Counted from the stretch's first letter, positions 48,809 to 61,417 are shown. The stretch: 64,000 bases of DNA from Gammaproteobacteria bacterium (GCA_963575655.1 CAUYTY010000261.1:1-64000); one strand, 5' to 3'. Made by a program: numbers and translations. Notes: generated by a model from the letters alone, not told the origin.

Positions 48809-49398
48809 CTACCAGCCAGCGGAATTTCTTCCGTTGGCCGATAAGATAGCGTTACCTTCAGGAGTAAGTACGTCTTTAATGTCACCATTTACTCCGTAAA
48901 CTATTACAATTACCCAGTTTCTAGCAGTCCGTTTTACTTCTGCAACAGTATCTAGTTTTGTACGATAACCCAAGTTACCACCTAGCACGCTTTTCTCCCC
49001 TCTTCCGGAGGGAGAGAGACTTTTTCGTTTCTCACCGCATAGGCATACCAATTACATGCAGAAACGTTCTTTATTCGTTATATTGACCACCTATTAGAGC
49101 TAATTTCCCCTCTTTCTTGAGATACGGAGAACTCACTTGAGGTTCAACGAGTTGGAGATTTTCGTTATGCTAGCGTTAATGAACTTTGAGTTAGCATTAC
49201 CGCCCAGCATAAGGAACACTTTTAAGTATAATTAGTATAGCAACTTGGGTTACAATAAGTTTTTGCTTCTTTTTGTGTCCCAACTTCAAGTGTTACCCAC
49301 CTTCCATTTGGTTGCTTAACTACGGAGATTTCTTCCCAACAAATTTGTTTTTCGTACCATATTGTTTCGGTAGAAGTACTAGCCGGCGCACGCCACAC
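48809..49398 (-). pseudogene. Small DUF2188-like gene interrupted by a TIR element
   Basis: On the minus strand the frame from about 49398 reads WEEISVVKQPNGRWVTLEVG then TQKEAKTY up to the element, and resumes after it as RTKLDTVAEVKRTARNWVIV, IVYGVNGDIKDVLTPEGN to a stop at 48809. Taking out 48968-49250 with one copy of the flanking repeat joins the two in frame. The pattern (V-Q-NG-W, then a TK-A helix, then a final G-NG-I strand) resembles DUF2188 proteins, with moderate certainty. It interrupts the minus-strand MCP series and may be a passenger gene. Confidence 0.6.
48968..49250. repeat. Long TIR element interrupting a DUF2188-like gene
   Basis: 283 bp. The left end is ACCCAAGTTACCACCTA, followed by a type C interior to about 49045, then about 190 bp of unrelated AT-rich sequence, and the right end TAGCAACTTGGGT. 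The flanks are TACGATA (48961-48967) and TACAATA (49251-49257), a 7-bp duplication with one change. It shows that a large, non-palindromic interior can be carried between family ends. Confidence 0.8.
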
Positions 49399-49590
49399 TC
49401 TCTAACCTATTGGTATTCTGTATCTCAGCATTTTTAACAAAAGTTGCTACCTATAGTTCAATCCAATCGTCACCCCGACAAGGAATACCGGAATCCAGAT
49501 GCAGTTCGTTCCCCATCGCAGCCTACATACGCCAACGGCGTGGTTACCCAGAATAATTAATTGGCAGTAAGCCACACGAGATCCCAAAAT
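49399..49590. other. Intergenic region upstream of the DUF2188-like remnant
   Basis: Contains a left TIR end (AAAAGTTGCTACCTA near 49440) with a CACCCCGACAAGGAAT interior, probably a decayed type D element, and part of the sequence that resembles 48755-48850. No gene. Confidence 0.45.
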
Positions 49591-49624
49591 TATCAGCCAG
49601 CGGAATGGATTCCGCTGGCTGATA
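49591..49624 (-). terminator. Perfect 16-bp hairpin after an MCP gene
   Basis: Arms TATCAGCCAGCGGAAT and ATTCCGCTGGCTGATA with a 2-base loop. On the minus strand it is followed by ATTTTGGG. It sits 20 bp after the stop of the MCP at 49644, so it is a likely terminator, splitting the chemotaxis cluster into at least two transcripts. Confidence 0.65.
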
Positions 49625-49643
49625 GAGTTAGGCGGCGATTCGA

Positions 49644-52556
49644 CTAAAACTCCTTCCAGGTATCTTCATCCTTTCCGGTGGTCGGCAATCCCGGTTTTCC
49701 ACTTGATTTTACTGTGACGGAGGAGGCCGAACGCGTCATAGGCGTTGTGTGTTTGGTTGCTGCTGTCGGTCGAGTAGAGGTTAGGGCACGTCCTGCGGTC
49801 GGTTTGGCCTTGCTCACCTCCCCTTTTGGCGGTTGCAACACTGAATGCTGCCTCACGGGCCTCGCTACTGCTGACGCAGTCGCCATTCTCTTGGTGGGAG
49901 CGTCTTCCAGCTTGAACTGGCTTACCGCCGTGAGTAGTTGCTCCGCCTGCTCCTGGAGGGATTCAGCGGCGGCGGCGGCCTCCTCGACTAGGGCCGCGTT
50001 TTGCTGGGTGGTCTCATCCATCTGGGAGACTGCCTGGTTAACCTGCTCGATACCGCGACTCTGTTCCTCACTGGCGGCACTAATCTCGGCCATTAGGTCA
50101 GTAACACGCTTGACCGCTTGTACGATGTCTCCCATGGTCTGACCCGCCTGCCCCACCAGTCGGCTGCCGTTATTGACTTGGGTCGTTGACGCATCAATAA
50201 GTGATTTGATCTCCTTGGCCGCCGTAGCCGAACGACCGGCAAGACTGCGTACCTCCGCCGCAACCACCGAAAATCCCCGTCCCTGCTCTCCGGCGCGTGC
50301 AGCCTCAACTGCCGCATTGAGGGCCAAAATATTGGTTTGGAAGGCAATTCCATCAATAACTGAAATGATATCGGCGATCTTGGCGGAACTCTCTGTGATC
50401 GAACCCATGGTTTTCACCACCTGTCCCACCAGTTCGCCACCGCGTTCTGCTACGTCTCGTGCCCCTTGGGCAAATTGATTGGCCTGACCAGCATTGGCTG
50501 CATTCTGTTTGACGGTTGAGGTCAGTTCTTCCATGGTTGCCCCGGTCTCCTCTAGGGACGCGGCTTGCTGCTCGGTACGCTTGGAGAGATCGGTATTACC
50601 GACGGCGATCTCTCGGGAGGCTGAACCAATGGCCTCAGCCGCAGAACGAATATCCCCCACCAATGAACTCAACTGATGTGTGGTCACGTTGGTGTTTTCT
50701 CGAATCCGAGCGAAGGCTCCACCGTAGGTATTGTTGATGTGCGTGGTGAAATCGCCCTGCGCCATGCCCTCCAGTGCGTGCACGGTATCGGATACCGCCC
50801 CTTCCACCGTTACTAACAGTTGATTAAGGGCCTCCCCCAGACCTCGCAAGAATCCTTCTTTTCCGGAAAGGTTGATGCGTTGCGTTAGGTCGCCGGACTG
50901 GGCGGCACGAACCATTGCCTCGATCTCGTCCTGGACGCGCTTGATATCGGTGCAATCAGACCACTCTACCACGCTGCCCAGGCGTTCCCCCTGAGCGTCG
51001 CTCACCGGATTCGCCACCAGATCGAAGCTACGCCCGCCAATGGCAACATGGGCACGATAGGTAGCACGCAGCTCCCCCAGCAAGCGACGCTGATGGGCTG
51101 GGTTGCGGTGGAACTCATCAAAATTGCGCCCTAATAAATCTCGAGCCGAAAAATTGGGGAGATCCTTGCGGATATCGGCCTCAGCGTGGGCCATCATCTC
51201 CACCACTGCACGGTTGAGATAAATAAGCTTGCCATCCGGGTCGGCAATCATAACGTTGGTTGAGACGTGATCCAGCGCCGTTTGTACCCGCAATGCCGCT
51301 TCGGCGCGCCGCTTTGCCTCAGTCATATCGACGGAGAGTTTTATCTGCATCGCCTTGAGGGCGAGCATCAGGCGTCCCAGCTCATCGCGGCGTTGCACCT
51401 CGATCCGCTGATCGAAGCGTCCCTCGGCAATGGCGTTGAAATGGCGTATCGCCTCAGCCAACGGGCGACGCACCGAGCGCAACCCAAACCACACCATTGC
51501 TAGCAATAACCCCACAACCCCCAACGCCTCCATCCCGTGGGACAAGATCTCATCCCAGACGGCTGCGTCTACGTCATCCACGTAGATACCGGAACCGATG
51601 ACCCATTCCCAGGGCTCAAAACCCTTGACATAAGAAAGTTTAGGTACTGGCTGAGTTATTCCTGGTTTGGGCCACTGGTACGCCACGAACCCCGCTTTTA
51701 CGGTACGTACTACGTGCACGAACTCAACGAATAGGTGTTTACCTAAAGGATCGGTGATATCCGTTATATCCTTGCCCTCCAATTCCGTTTGGTATGGATG
51801 CATTACCATGCGTGGTTGGAGGTCGTTGACCCAGAAGTAGCCTTGGGCACCGTAGCGCAGTCCACGCAATGCCGTGAGTGCGGCCGCCTTGGCTACGTCA
51901 TCCGTCATTCGTCCGGCCAATCGCTCATGGTAGAAATAATCCACCACGCCATAAGCGGTTTCGACCGCATGTTGAGCAGTCTCGCGGTGCGCTTGCATGA
52001 AGACGTCGCGTTCATCATTAAGCCATCGGCTAAAGGTAATCCCAGCCGCAAGTAGGAACAGGAGCAACGCCACCACGACCCGCCCTTGTAGGCTCAGGTG
52101 ATGTAGTGCGGTCTTAGCCCGTGTGAGGAACCCTGGACCCTTGGCGCGCCCAGCGTTCATCTCTCGGTAGGTGTGTTCAACCTCCTCGATTTGAGCACGA
52201 CTCGGCTTTTTGCGTACCGACATATAACCCACCGTCTGCCCGTTTTCGTGGATGGGCGTAACGTTGGCCTCTACCCAATAAAAATCGCCACTTTTGGTGC
52301 GATTTTTAACTAATCCGGTCCAGGGTTCGCCGCGTTTGACTGTCGCCCAAAGGTCGGCAAAAGCGGCCGCCGGCATATCGGGGTGGCGCACGAGATTGTG
52401 GGGAGACCCCAATAATTCTTTCTCGCTAAAACCGCTGATGGCCATAAATTCGGCGTTAGCGTAGGTAATGACTCCATTGAGGTCCGTTTTGGATACGAGT
52501 TGGATGTTCTCGCGAAATTCTCGTTCCGTCGTGGTTACTGGCATATTCATACGCAT
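49644..52556 (-). CDS. Methyl-accepting chemotaxis protein, PAS plus Cache, HAMP, PAS, MCP
   Basis: 970 residues. An Aer-type PAS ([17 protein letters not shown]), a membrane segment near 165-180 ([15 protein letters not shown]), a single-Cache (sCache_2-like) periplasmic domain (about 185-330; [19 protein letters not shown] and [14 protein letters not shown]), a second membrane segment ([14 protein letters not shown]), HAMP, PAS and a signalling domain with [21 protein letters not shown] basic, Thr/Ser-rich C-terminal tail of about 90 residues ends [11 protein letters not shown], close to the CheR-tether type (xWxxF). sCache_2 domains often bind small carboxylates. The start at 52556 (MRMNMPV) has GAGGAG eight bases upstream. 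Confidence 0.92.
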   Translation of the reverse strand: MRMNMPVTTTEREFRENIQLVSKTDLNGVITYANAEFMAISGFSEKELLGSPHNLVRHPDMPAAAFADLWATVKRGEPWTGLVKNRTKSGDFYWVEANVTPIHENGQTVGYMSVRKKPSRAQIEEVEHTYREMNAGRAKGPGFLTRAKTALHHLSLQGRVVVALLLFLLAAGITFSRWLNDERDVFMQAHRETAQHAVETAYGVVDYFYHERLAGRMTDDVAKAAALTALRGLRYGAQGYFWVNDLQPRMVMHPYQTELEGKDITDITDPLGKHLFVEFVHVVRTVKAGFVAYQWPKPGITQPVPKLSYVKGFEPWEWVIGSGIYVDDVDAAVWDEILSHGMEALGVVGLLLAMVWFGLRSVRRPLAEAIRHFNAIAEGRFDQRIEVQRRDELGRLMLALKAMQIKLSVDMTEAKRRAEAALRVQTALDHVSTNVMIADPDGKLIYLNRAVVEMMAHAEADIRKDLPNFSARDLLGRNFDEFHRNPAHQRRLLGELRATYRAHVAIGGRSFDLVANPVSDAQGERLGSVVEWSDCTDIKRVQDEIEAMVRAAQSGDLTQRINLSGKEGFLRGLGEALNQLLVTVEGAVSDTVHALEGMAQGDFTTHINNTYGGAFARIRENTNVTTHQLSSLVGDIRSAAEAIGSASREIAVGNTDLSKRTEQQAASLEETGATMEELTSTVKQNAANAGQANQFAQGARDVAERGGELVGQVVKTMGSITESSAKIADIISVIDGIAFQTNILALNAAVEAARAGEQGRGFSVVAAEVRSLAGRSATAAKEIKSLIDASTTQVNNGSRLVGQAGQTMGDIVQAVKRVTDLMAEISAASEEQSRGIEQVNQAVSQMDETTQQNAALVEEAAAAAESLQEQAEQLLTAVSQFKLEDAPTKRMATASAVARPVRQHSVLQPPKGEVSKAKPTAGRALTSTRPTAATKHTTPMTRSASSVTVKSSGKPGLPTTGKDEDTWKEF

Positions 52557-52572
52557 GGCATGAACTCCTCGA

Positions 52573-53088
52573 TCACTGTTGGGCAAGAGTGCGGCGGGCC
52601 AGTGTATTTTCATCCACTAAGGCCATTTCTCGACTTGTCATAAGTCGTTCGATATCTACCAAAATGAGCATACGCCCCTCAGTCGTACCTAATCCCATCA
52701 GGTATTGAGTATCCAAAGCATTACTAAACTCCGGCGCCGGTTTAATCTGATCTAGGGTAAGGCTAACAACATCCGAGACCCCATCGACAACCACCCCGAC
52801 AATCCGACCAGAGAGATTGAGCACAATAACTACCGTGCGTTCATGATATTCGGCATTACCTAATTGAAACTTTACACGCAGGTCCACAATAGGAACAATG
52901 GCGCCACGCAGATTGACGACACCTTTGATAAAAGGCGGCGTATTGGCAATTGGTGTTACTGGGTCATAACCACGGATCTCCTGCACTTTCAGGATTTCTA
53001 CGGCATACTCCTCATTTCCCAGTGTAAAAGTGAGAAATTCGCGCGCGCTGTGTGCAATGTCAGCGGAGCGAATCGCTTGGGCAGTCAT
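52573..53088 (-). CDS. cheW: Chemotaxis coupling protein CheW
   Basis: 171 residues, a standard Che[42 protein letters not shown] and [14 protein letters not shown]. It connects receptors to CheA. The start at 53088 ([10 protein letters not shown]) has GAGGT upstream. It lies between cheA and an MCP, 16 bp from the latter. Separate from the cheW at 2899. Confidence 0.95.
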   Translation of the reverse strand: MTAQAIRSADIAHSAREFLTFTLGNEEYAVEILKVQEIRGYDPVTPIANTPPFIKGVVNLRGAIVPIVDLRVKFQLGNAEYHERTVVIVLNLSGRIVGVVVDGVSDVVSLTLDQIKPAPEFSNALDTQYLMGLGTTEGRMLILVDIERLMTSREMALVDENTLARRTLAQQ

Positions 53089-53492
53089 GGTTCGGACCTC
53101 GTTATTAGAATCGGGAATAACCTTCTTTGATTCAGGATACACCAAGAAACTGCTTATATTTTTAGAAGAAGATCAGTTTTCTGTCTACCGGCTCGATACT
53201 CATTCATGTTTGGTTGGACCTGAGAAAGCGCACTGAGGTACGAAACGCACCAGTCGTGAATGATGCGTTGACTCATTTAAATACTATGCTCTGCACGACT
53301 TTATGCTAGTGGTCCCAAACATACCCTGGATTTCTTTGCAAACCTGGTTGTGTTAGAACACAGTACACGACCCAATTGAGCATGGAACTGTATCCAACTT
53401 AAGTTTCCAGCTAACCAACGATGAAACCGCCACTCCGGCAATCCCTGCCGGAATGACGGTTGAATTGGAGCATTAGGTAGCACTTAAGTTAA
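53089..53492. other. cheA-cheW intergenic region with a type D TIR element
   Basis: A 404-bp gap. The right half (about 53397-53491) is a decayed TIR element with interior GGCAATCCCTGCCGGAATGA; its right end GTAGCACTTAAGTTA reaches to within 2 bp of the cheA stop codon. The rest (53089-53396) should hold the cheW promoter but shows no gene. Confidence 0.55.
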
Positions 53493-55844
53493 TTATCCAG
53501 CGATTCCTGTACGGGTGGCGCGACGCACTAGATAGCCCACATCTAAAATCAGCGCGACTCGACCATCACCCATGATAGTTGCACCAGAAATACCGTCAAC
53601 ACGACGGAAATTAGATTCCAGACTTTTGATGACGACCTGATGCTGACCCACGAGTTGATCTACGAATAGCGCAATGCGCCGCCCTTCGGCTTCTAACAGG
53701 ACCAAGATGCCTTCCTCTGGAGTACGCACGGTAGGAGTAATCCCAAGCACTTCGTACAGGGGCAGAACAGGCAAATATTCGCCACGTACCTGTACTACCT
53801 GACTGCGCCCCGCGACGGTACGAATATCGGCAACCTGCGGGCGCATTGATTCCATGATATAACCCAGTGAGATGATAAAAATCTCCGCGCCCACGGCGAC
53901 CGAAAGACCATCCAGAATCGCCAAGGTTAGGGGAAGGCGCACAGTAAAGGTGCTCCCTATTCCTTGCATCGAGTTGATATCAACGGTTCCGCCCATATCC
54001 TGGATATTGCGGCGGACGACATCCATACCCACGCCCCGCCCCGAGACGTCTGTAACCTGGTCTGCGGTGGAAAACCCTGGGGCGAAGATGATCTGCCAAA
54101 CCTCTTGGTCAGACATTCCGTCGTTCACGGATAAACCACGCTCCCGGGCCTTTGCCAGAATACGTGCACGATTAAGCCCTGCACCATCGTCGTGAACCTC
54201 AATGACCACATTCCCCCCCTGATGGGAGGCGGAAAGTGTGATATGCCCCAAGCGATCCTTTCCCCGTGCGGCTCGCACATCCGGGGCCTCAATACCGTGG
54301 TCCAGACTATTGCGGATCAAGTGAGTAAGGGGGTCGGTAAGTTTCTCGGTGAGCCCCTTATCTAGCTCTGTACCTTCACCCAAGGTGGTAAGTTCCACCT
54401 GTTTCCCAAGCTTTCCCGCCAGGTCTCGTACCAAGCGCGGAAAACGGCTAAACACCACGCTGATCGGCATCATGCGAATCGACATGACGCTCTCTTGTAG
54501 GTTACGGGTATTGCGGTCGAGTTGATCGAGTCCCGCTTGCAGGCGAACGGTCCAAGTTGGGTCTAGCTGAGAGGCAACCTGCGCCAACATGGATTGGGCG
54601 ATGACCAGTTCCCCTACCAAATTCATGATCTGGTCAACCTTCTCTACACTCACCCGAATCGAACTGCTCTCGGCCTTATGAGTCGGTGATTTGGCCGCAG
54701 AGATTGGCGTTGGAGTGGCCGCCGGTTTGGTGGCAACCATCGGTTCTAGTGTGGTGGAGGGAGCAGATGCAACCACCAGCGCCTCTGCCCCAGAATCTGT
54801 GGATGTAGGGGCACCAGGCGCGTTGGGAAAGAAGCCGTAGGGCACGACGGTAGAGGAAGGAGTAGTTGCCACCGTCGATTTTGGTGTAGCGGGGGGGACG
54901 GCTACCGACGTAACAGGGGCTCCAGGTGCGTCGGAAAAGAAACCGTAGGATGTATCAACGGCGACTAATGGCACGGAGATGGTCGACGGCACGCCGGGAG
55001 CGTCCTCGAACAAACCGTAACCAGGATCCGCCAACACGGAGGGGCTCCCTGGAGCGCCATCGAAGAAACCAAAATCAGCCTCCTCGGCGGACATCGTGGC
55101 CTCAATGTCGAACAATGGCGCAAAGAAACCATAACTGGTCTCGGTTTCTACCTCCTCAGGGAGTGGTTCGAGGTAGATCTGCGCGGGGTCGGCGTAAAAA
55201 GCCAGGTCCTCTTGGATATCCTCGCCACTGTCGAGGGTAAAGAGGTGAATTTCCCAACTCCCCTCAACACTTTCATCAACCGGACGTTGCACCACATTTA
55301 CGGTGCCATGCCGCTCCCACTCTTCCAACAAGGGGGTTAGCCCTCGTTTCGCGGCCTCTGCCGGGAGGACAAAACGCAGCCGCCAACGATGTAACTGAGC
55401 AGGCTCGTTCCCGGACTCGTTGTGTAGGGAAGAAGACAGGTGCATGGACTTGGCCGGGGTCGTCAGGAACCTCTCCAACCGTTGAATCACCGCATCGGCG
55501 GCCGCAGGATCCACGATCTGTCCGGCACGGTGTCCCGCGAGCTGCCCCTGGATGGCGTCCACAGAGGCGAGGAAGGTGTCCACCATCTCACGGGTGGGCT
55601 GCATCTCACCCTTGCGCAAAAGGTCCAACACCGATTCCAGGACATGAGTCAACCCAGCCATGTCAGTAAAACCAAAGGTCCCACTGCCTCCCTTAATGGA
55701 GTGGGCCGCTCGAAAGATGGCATTGAGGACATCAGGCTCAGGGGCTTCTAGATCCAGCCCGACGAGTAGATGCTCCATCTCCGCCAAGTGTTCAGTGGTC
55801 TCATCAAAAAGGGCGGCGTGAAAGATGCTGAGGTCGATACTCAT
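53493..55844 (-). CDS. cheA: Chemotaxis histidine kinase CheA with GFFxDAPGxP repeats
   Basis: 783 residues. The Hpt domain has the phosphorylated His48 in RAAHSIKGGSGTFGF. A second small domain lies near 155-225 (RWRLRFVLPAEAAKRGL). Residues 238-347 carry five versions of a short motif, YGFFAPLF and four of GFF-x-x-APG-x-P, in a Pro/Ala-rich linker. Then follow the dimerisation domain (VDQIMNLVGELVIAQSML), the ATP-binding domain (NSLDHGIEAP, GRGVGMDVVRRNI) and a CheW-like end. CheA autophosphorylates and passes phosphate to CheY and CheB. The ATG at 55844 has GGAG seven bases upstream. Confidence 0.95.
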   Translation of the reverse strand: MSIDLSIFHAALFDETTEHLAEMEHLLVGLDLEAPEPDVLNAIFRAAHSIKGGSGTFGFTDMAGLTHVLESVLDLLRKGEMQPTREMVDTFLASVDAIQGQLAGHRAGQIVDPAAADAVIQRLERFLTTPAKSMHLSSSLHNESGNEPAQLHRWRLRFVLPAEAAKRGLTPLLEEWERHGTVNVVQRPVDESVEGSWEIHLFTLDSGEDIQEDLAFYADPAQIYLEPLPEEVETETSYGFFAPLFDIEATMSAEEADFGFFDGAPGSPSVLADPGYGLFEDAPGVPSTISVPLVAVDTSYGFFSDAPGAPVTSVAVPPATPKSTVATTPSSTVVPYGFFPNAPGAPTSTDSGAEALVVASAPSTTLEPMVATKPAATPTPISAAKSPTHKAESSSIRVSVEKVDQIMNLVGELVIAQSMLAQVASQLDPTWTVRLQAGLDQLDRNTRNLQESVMSIRMMPISVVFSRFPRLVRDLAGKLGKQVELTTLGEGTELDKGLTEKLTDPLTHLIRNSLDHGIEAPDVRAARGKDRLGHITLSASHQGGNVVIEVHDDGAGLNRARILAKARERGLSVNDGMSDQEVWQIIFAPGFSTADQVTDVSGRGVGMDVVRRNIQDMGGTVDINSMQGIGSTFTVRLPLTLAILDGLSVAVGAEIFIISLGYIMESMRPQVADIRTVAGRSQVVQVRGEYLPVLPLYEVLGITPTVRTPEEGILVLLEAEGRRIALFVDQLVGQHQVVIKSLESNFRRVDGISGATIMGDGRVALILDVGYLVRRATRTGIAG

Positions 55845-56033
55845 GCGTTCGCTCCGGGGCGAGAAAATATGCGGCAAAGCCGCACCGCCGTTCAGCCGAT
55901 CATCAGCATATCGGAATGCTGTTTGACTTTATTAAAAAGTCACAGGGCAGTAGCCATTCAAAAACACACCAAGATTTTTCTTATCATACAAAAATCACTT
56001 AATGTTCTTGAATTCTTGATTCTCGACAGTTCT

Positions 56034-56399
56034 CTAGCCAATTACCTTCTTTACAACTTCCAGTAATTTTTGAGGGTCGAAAGGTTTGACCAGCCAACCC
56101 GTAGCCCCCACTGCTCGACCTTGGCTTTTCATCGCGTCGCTGGATTCGGTAGTGAGCATCAAGATGGGTACGGTTCGATATTGGGGGGTAGCGCGTAGGT
56201 TTTTAATCATAGTCAGACCATCCATGCCCGGCATATTCTGGTCGGTAAGCACCAGATTGACGGGATTGGATCGGGCCTTACTTAGACCATCATTGCCATC
56301 CACCGCCTCCATCACTTGATATCCCGCCCCCTTGAGGGTGAAAGCGATCATCTGACGAATCGAACTGGAATCGTCTACTGCAAGAATAAGTTTTGCCAT
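56034..56399 (-). CDS. cheY: Chemotaxis response regulator CheY
   Basis: 121 residues, one receiver domain: ILAVDDSSSIRQM, acceptor Asp53 in LVLTDQNMPGMDG, LMLTTESS (switch Thr) and VKPFDPQKL with the conserved Lys. It is a single-domain regulator that binds the flagellar switch or an equivalent. Between an MCP gene (19 bp) and cheA (189 bp) on the same strand. Confidence 0.95.
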   Translation of the reverse strand: MAKLILAVDDSSSIRQMIAFTLKGAGYQVMEAVDGNDGLSKARSNPVNLVLTDQNMPGMDGLTMIKNLRATPQYRTVPILMLTTESSDAMKSQGRAVGATGWLVKPFDPQKLLEVVKKVIG

Positions 56400-56418
56400 T
56401 GCTGAATTCCCCCGGAAA

Positions 56419-57627
56419 CTAGAAAAGTTCGACATCCCCAGCGGCCATCTGTTGCTGGGATACGGCGATATGTTCGGTTTTGGTGAGCAGATCGGCGGTC
56501 TCGGCGATGGCATCACGCAAACGTTCAATCCGTCCATGGTAAGTGGATGCCAGAGGTTCTCCCTCTATTTCAGATCGATCGATAGCGCGAATGCCGGAGA
56601 GGAGGGCGACCATACCATTAACTCGCCGCTCCAGATGTTCGATAAGCTGATTGGTCAGGTCTTCGAATTGAAGCGCCGTTACCGCGAGGTTGACACTGCC
56701 ACGGACCTCGGTGCTGATGCGGGAGATATTGGCAACGCTGGTCTGAACCTCTTGGTCGAAGCGCTCTACCTCCGTCATCACCTCGGTAATTTTGATCTTG
56801 GACTGCAAGGCAAAATTCATATCGTGGGAGGCCAGATCGCCGCTCGCCTGCATAGCCCCCTCCAAAGCACCGTGGACTTCACCCACATGGGTACGAATTT
56901 GACCGCTAAATTGCGCGGAGTGTAATGAGAGTTTGCGAACTTCATCAGCCACCACCGCAAAACCTCGTCCCGCTTCCCCAGCGCGTGCCGCCTCAATGGC
57001 CGCATTGAGGGCGAGTAGGTTAGTCTGCTTGGCGATGTTTTCTACGCCTTCCACATCGGTGAGAATTGAGGTCACGGTTCGATTCACATCATCCATGCGT
57101 TGCGCAATCTTCACGCTGTACTTACTAATATGAACAATGGATTCGATATATTTTGTCATGGTCTCGCCGGTTTGGCGCACAAACTCGCTGATATTGATAT
57201 TATTGGTGGCATTATTGGCGAGGGACGCATTACGTTGCGCCAAGATGGGCACGATCAAGTCCTCCTGGTGCCGAGTCATGGCCTCCATGCTTTTGAAACT
57301 TTCGGTAAGTTTCTGCACGGCATCGCGGAGGAGGCGCCTTACCTGGGCCAGTTCCGTACCAAAATTACCAATCTGCATATCAAAATGCTGGGCGAACTCC
57401 TCCAATAGGGCATGGAATTCGTCGGTGAGTTGATTGAGATCCGCTAATTCAGCGCTACGGATCTGTCCATGCTGTTCACGAAAGCTTCCGACAATGCTGG
57501 AGGCGACCCAACCGGCAGTAACCAACACCACAGCCAACAGGTGTAGAAGGGGGACATCGGTAACCAACACCATGAGACAACCGAAACCACCACAGGCCAG
57601 ACTGATGAGCAGAGGCTTTTGGTACAC
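56419..57627 (-). CDS. Short membrane-bound MCP without periplasmic domain
   Basis: 402 residues. Two closely spaced N-terminal hydrophobic segments (about 6-22 and 27-46) leave no room for a periplasmic sensor. A cytoplasmic helical part follows and the MCP hairpin is [20 protein letters not shown] with [13 protein letters not shown]. The C-terminus is helical. A GTG start has AGAGGAG five bases upstream. As the first gene of the cluster it may sense a membrane or cytoplasmic signal, or act with a partner protein. Confidence 0.88.
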   Translation of the reverse strand: MYQKPLLISLACGGFGCLMVLVTDVPLLHLLAVVLVTAGWVASSIVGSFREQHGQIRSAELADLNQLTDEFHALLEEFAQHFDMQIGNFGTELAQVRRLLRDAVQKLTESFKSMEAMTRHQEDLIVPILAQRNASLANNATNNINISEFVRQTGETMTKYIESIVHISKYSVKIAQRMDDVNRTVTSILTDVEGVENIAKQTNLLALNAAIEAARAGEAGRGFAVVADEVRKLSLHSAQFSGQIRTHVGEVHGALEGAMQASGDLASHDMNFALQSKIKITEVMTEVERFDQEVQTSVANISRISTEVRGSVNLAVTALQFEDLTNQLIEHLERRVNGMVALLSGIRAIDRSEIEGEPLASTYHGRIERLRDAIAETADLLTKTEHIAVSQQQMAAGDVELF

Positions 57628-57716
57628 GGGTACTCCTCTTCTTCGGGACGCCCCCTCCCCCTAAATTAGGTGGGAGCGTCAGACAGACATGGCGCGGCAC
57701 GGCGCGGTGTGATTGA

Positions 57717-59386
<1,670 letters not shown>

Positions 59387-59387
<1 letters not shown>

Positions 59388-59538
59388 CCAAAATTGCTAC
59401 CCACAACTCATTAGGTCATCATTCCGGCAAGGATCGCAGGAATTCAGACACCCCGGATGATTTAGTCGGTAATTTACATTCCTGCGTCTTGGATTTCGAC
59501 AGTCCCCGTTGGAATGACGAATGGGTAACGACTTGGGT
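59387..59538. repeat. TIR element, type D copy
   Basis: 152 bp between ends ACCAAAATTGCTACCCA and GTAACGACTTGGGT. Flanks are TACTTA (59381-59386) and TAATTA (59539-59544), one mismatch. The interior has TCATTCCGGCAAGGAT and CCCGTTGGAATGACGA. It starts on the pgm stop codon and ends 46 bp before the PAS-protein start. Confidence 0.8.
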
Positions 59539-59584
59539 TAATTATCCGAGTATTTCTGTTAACCATACTCAAACAGACTTCCCA

Positions 59585-60106
59585 ATGAAAGATAAAACCA
59601 TTATTCCGAATAATCGCGAGCGACTGATGCGCGAAGGAGATTTTATCGTCTCCAAGACAGATACTCGCGGAATAATTATCTACGGAAATCCAATTTTTAT
59701 CGAATTTTCTGGCTATACAGAGCAGGAACTCCTGGGGACCCATCACAACATTATTCGCCATCCTGACATGCCACGCGCGGCGTTTAAATTGGCATGGGAT
59801 ACCATCAAAACGGGCAAGGAATTCTTCGGTTATGTTAAAAATATGTCTAAGGATGGTAGCTTCTACTGGGTGTTCGCCCACATTACTCCAGATCTTGGAC
59901 AGAATGGAGAAATTGTTGGGTACTATTCGGTGCGCCGTTGCCCGAAACGGGGCGCCATCGAGAAAATAGAACCGATTTATCGGAAGATGTTGGCTGCTGA
60001 ACAAACCGTTGGCGCCAGACAAGCTATTGAGGCGAGTACCAAGGTATTACTCGATGTACTCAATTCAATAGGAACAAGCTATGAAGAACTGGTTTTCACA
60101 CTCTGA
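59585..60106 (+). CDS. PAS-domain protein, CetB-like energy-taxis sensor
   Basis: 173 residues, one Aer-type PAS domain: [59 protein letters not shown] and [18 protein letters not shown], with a short helical tail. There is no membrane segment or signalling domain. It overlaps by 26 bp the following membrane MCP. In Aer the two parts are one protein; a split version with a PAS protein and a membrane transducer is known as CetB/CetA in Campylobacter. Many Aer PAS domains bind FAD; the residues suit that but I cannot confirm it. The start at 59585 (MKDKTII) is chosen because upstream sequence is TIR element. Confidence 0.85.
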   Translation: MKDKTIIPNNRERLMREGDFIVSKTDTRGIIIYGNPIFIEFSGYTEQELLGTHHNIIRHPDMPRAAFKLAWDTIKTGKEFFGYVKNMSKDGSFYWVFAHITPDLGQNGEIVGYYSVRRCPKRGAIEKIEPIYRKMLAAEQTVGARQAIEASTKVLLDVLNSIGTSYEELVFTL

Positions 60107-61379
60107 AGTGCGGCGCTGGCTGGCCTTTGCTCTCCTATTAATTGGGGCGGGGCTGGCCTTTCTCGGGCCAGGGTATGCCCTTGCCTCATTGTTGCCAGCA
60201 GCCTCCTTACTGCTCCTGCCAATGGCAACCACAAACGATGAATTAGGCGAAATTAACCACCTGTTGGGCGAGGTTCGAGATGGACGATTGGTTTTCCGTT
60301 TGCCTCATTCTTATGCCAACCCCTCACTGGAGAGAATTCGCGCCAATATCAATTCTAGCCTCGATCAAACCGAAACCGCTTTTCGCGAAATGCTAGGAGC
60401 GATGGAATCATCCGCCGGCGGTGATCATTGGCGACGGTTACAAATCTCTGGTCTACACGGCACTTTCAAGAGTGTGTTAGAACAAATGCAAGTGCTCCTT
60501 GACCGGCTGGAACAATCACGAGAGGCGACTATTCGGGAGGCGCTACTGTCGAGAATTTTTCTGCGCTCGGAGCGTGGCTTGTCCGTTGCTATTGGTCGTG
60601 TTAGTGAAGCCCTTGAGGAAGTTTCCACCGACTCCTCTCAAGTTGAACTTCGCGCCCATGCCTTCTCTGATTCTTCTGCCACCATGTCCAATGCTGCGGA
60701 ATCTATGTCTGAAGCCCTTGGGCGAGTTCAGACATCGACCGAAAACGGTGCAGGGTCACTGGTTCAACTCAACGAAAAAACGGAAGCCATAAAAGGACTG
60801 ACCAATCAGATCAATCAAATCGCGAAACAAACCAATCTCCTGGCCTTGAATGCCGCTATCGAGGCGGCGCGTGCGGGTGAATCAGGCCGAGGTTTTGCTG
60901 TGGTTGCCGATGAGGTGCGTAAACTCGCTGCGCAGGCCCAGCAGGCGGCAGTAGAGATTGCCCAAGCCATTGCGGCAGTTTCATCCGCCATGGATGAGGT
61001 TTCTTTACAAATCGGTGGTCTTAGTGAGGCGGTATCCAGTGCCCGCACTACCGCCGATTCCTTCAGTCACGAACTGGCCAATTCTTCCAGTTCGGCTAGC
61101 GTCGTCGAAGAACTGGCTAGTGCGATAGGCAAAGGCGCTGGGGTTATGGAAACATCCATGCGTATGGTTGCCCTGGCCCAGAAGGCTCGCTCCGATGTTA
61201 ATTCCATTATAAACGGCGAAGTCGTTGACATCACCAATCTATCTGATATCGAACAACATGCCTTGAAAACAGCTAACTCCGCGCAATGGAAAAAAGGCAG
61301 TAACGAAAGAGATGCGCTATTAAAAATTTATGAGGAATTATTTTCTTATATCGAAAACGGTATGAGTATCTCCAAATGA
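60081..61379 (+). CDS. Membrane MCP, CetA-like transducer
   Basis: 432 residues. An N-terminal hydrophobic hairpin (about 12-50: [34 protein letters not shown]) is followed by a HAMP-like region and the signalling hairpin [20 protein letters not shown] with [14 protein letters not shown]. There is no periplasmic sensor or PAS domain. The ATG lies inside the end of the PAS gene (AGGAAC upstream), so the two are translated together. It probably reports the state of the PAS protein to CheA. Confidence 0.88.
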   Translation: MKNWFSHSEVRRWLAFALLLIGAGLAFLGPGYALASLLPAASLLLLPMATTNDELGEINHLLGEVRDGRLVFRLPHSYANPSLERIRANINSSLDQTETAFREMLGAMESSAGGDHWRRLQISGLHGTFKSVLEQMQVLLDRLEQSREATIREALLSRIFLRSERGLSVAIGRVSEALEEVSTDSSQVELRAHAFSDSSATMSNAAESMSEALGRVQTSTENGAGSLVQLNEKTEAIKGLTNQINQIAKQTNLLALNAAIEAARAGESGRGFAVVADEVRKLAAQAQQAAVEIAQAIAAVSSAMDEVSLQIGGLSEAVSSARTTADSFSHELANSSSSASVVEELASAIGKGAGVMETSMRMVALAQKARSDVNSIINGEVVDITNLSDIEQHALKTANSAQWKKGSNERDALLKIYEELFSYIENGMSISK

Positions 61380-61417
61380 ACTAGGCTAATTTAATCCAAA
61401 TTGCAGCCTAGTAAACT

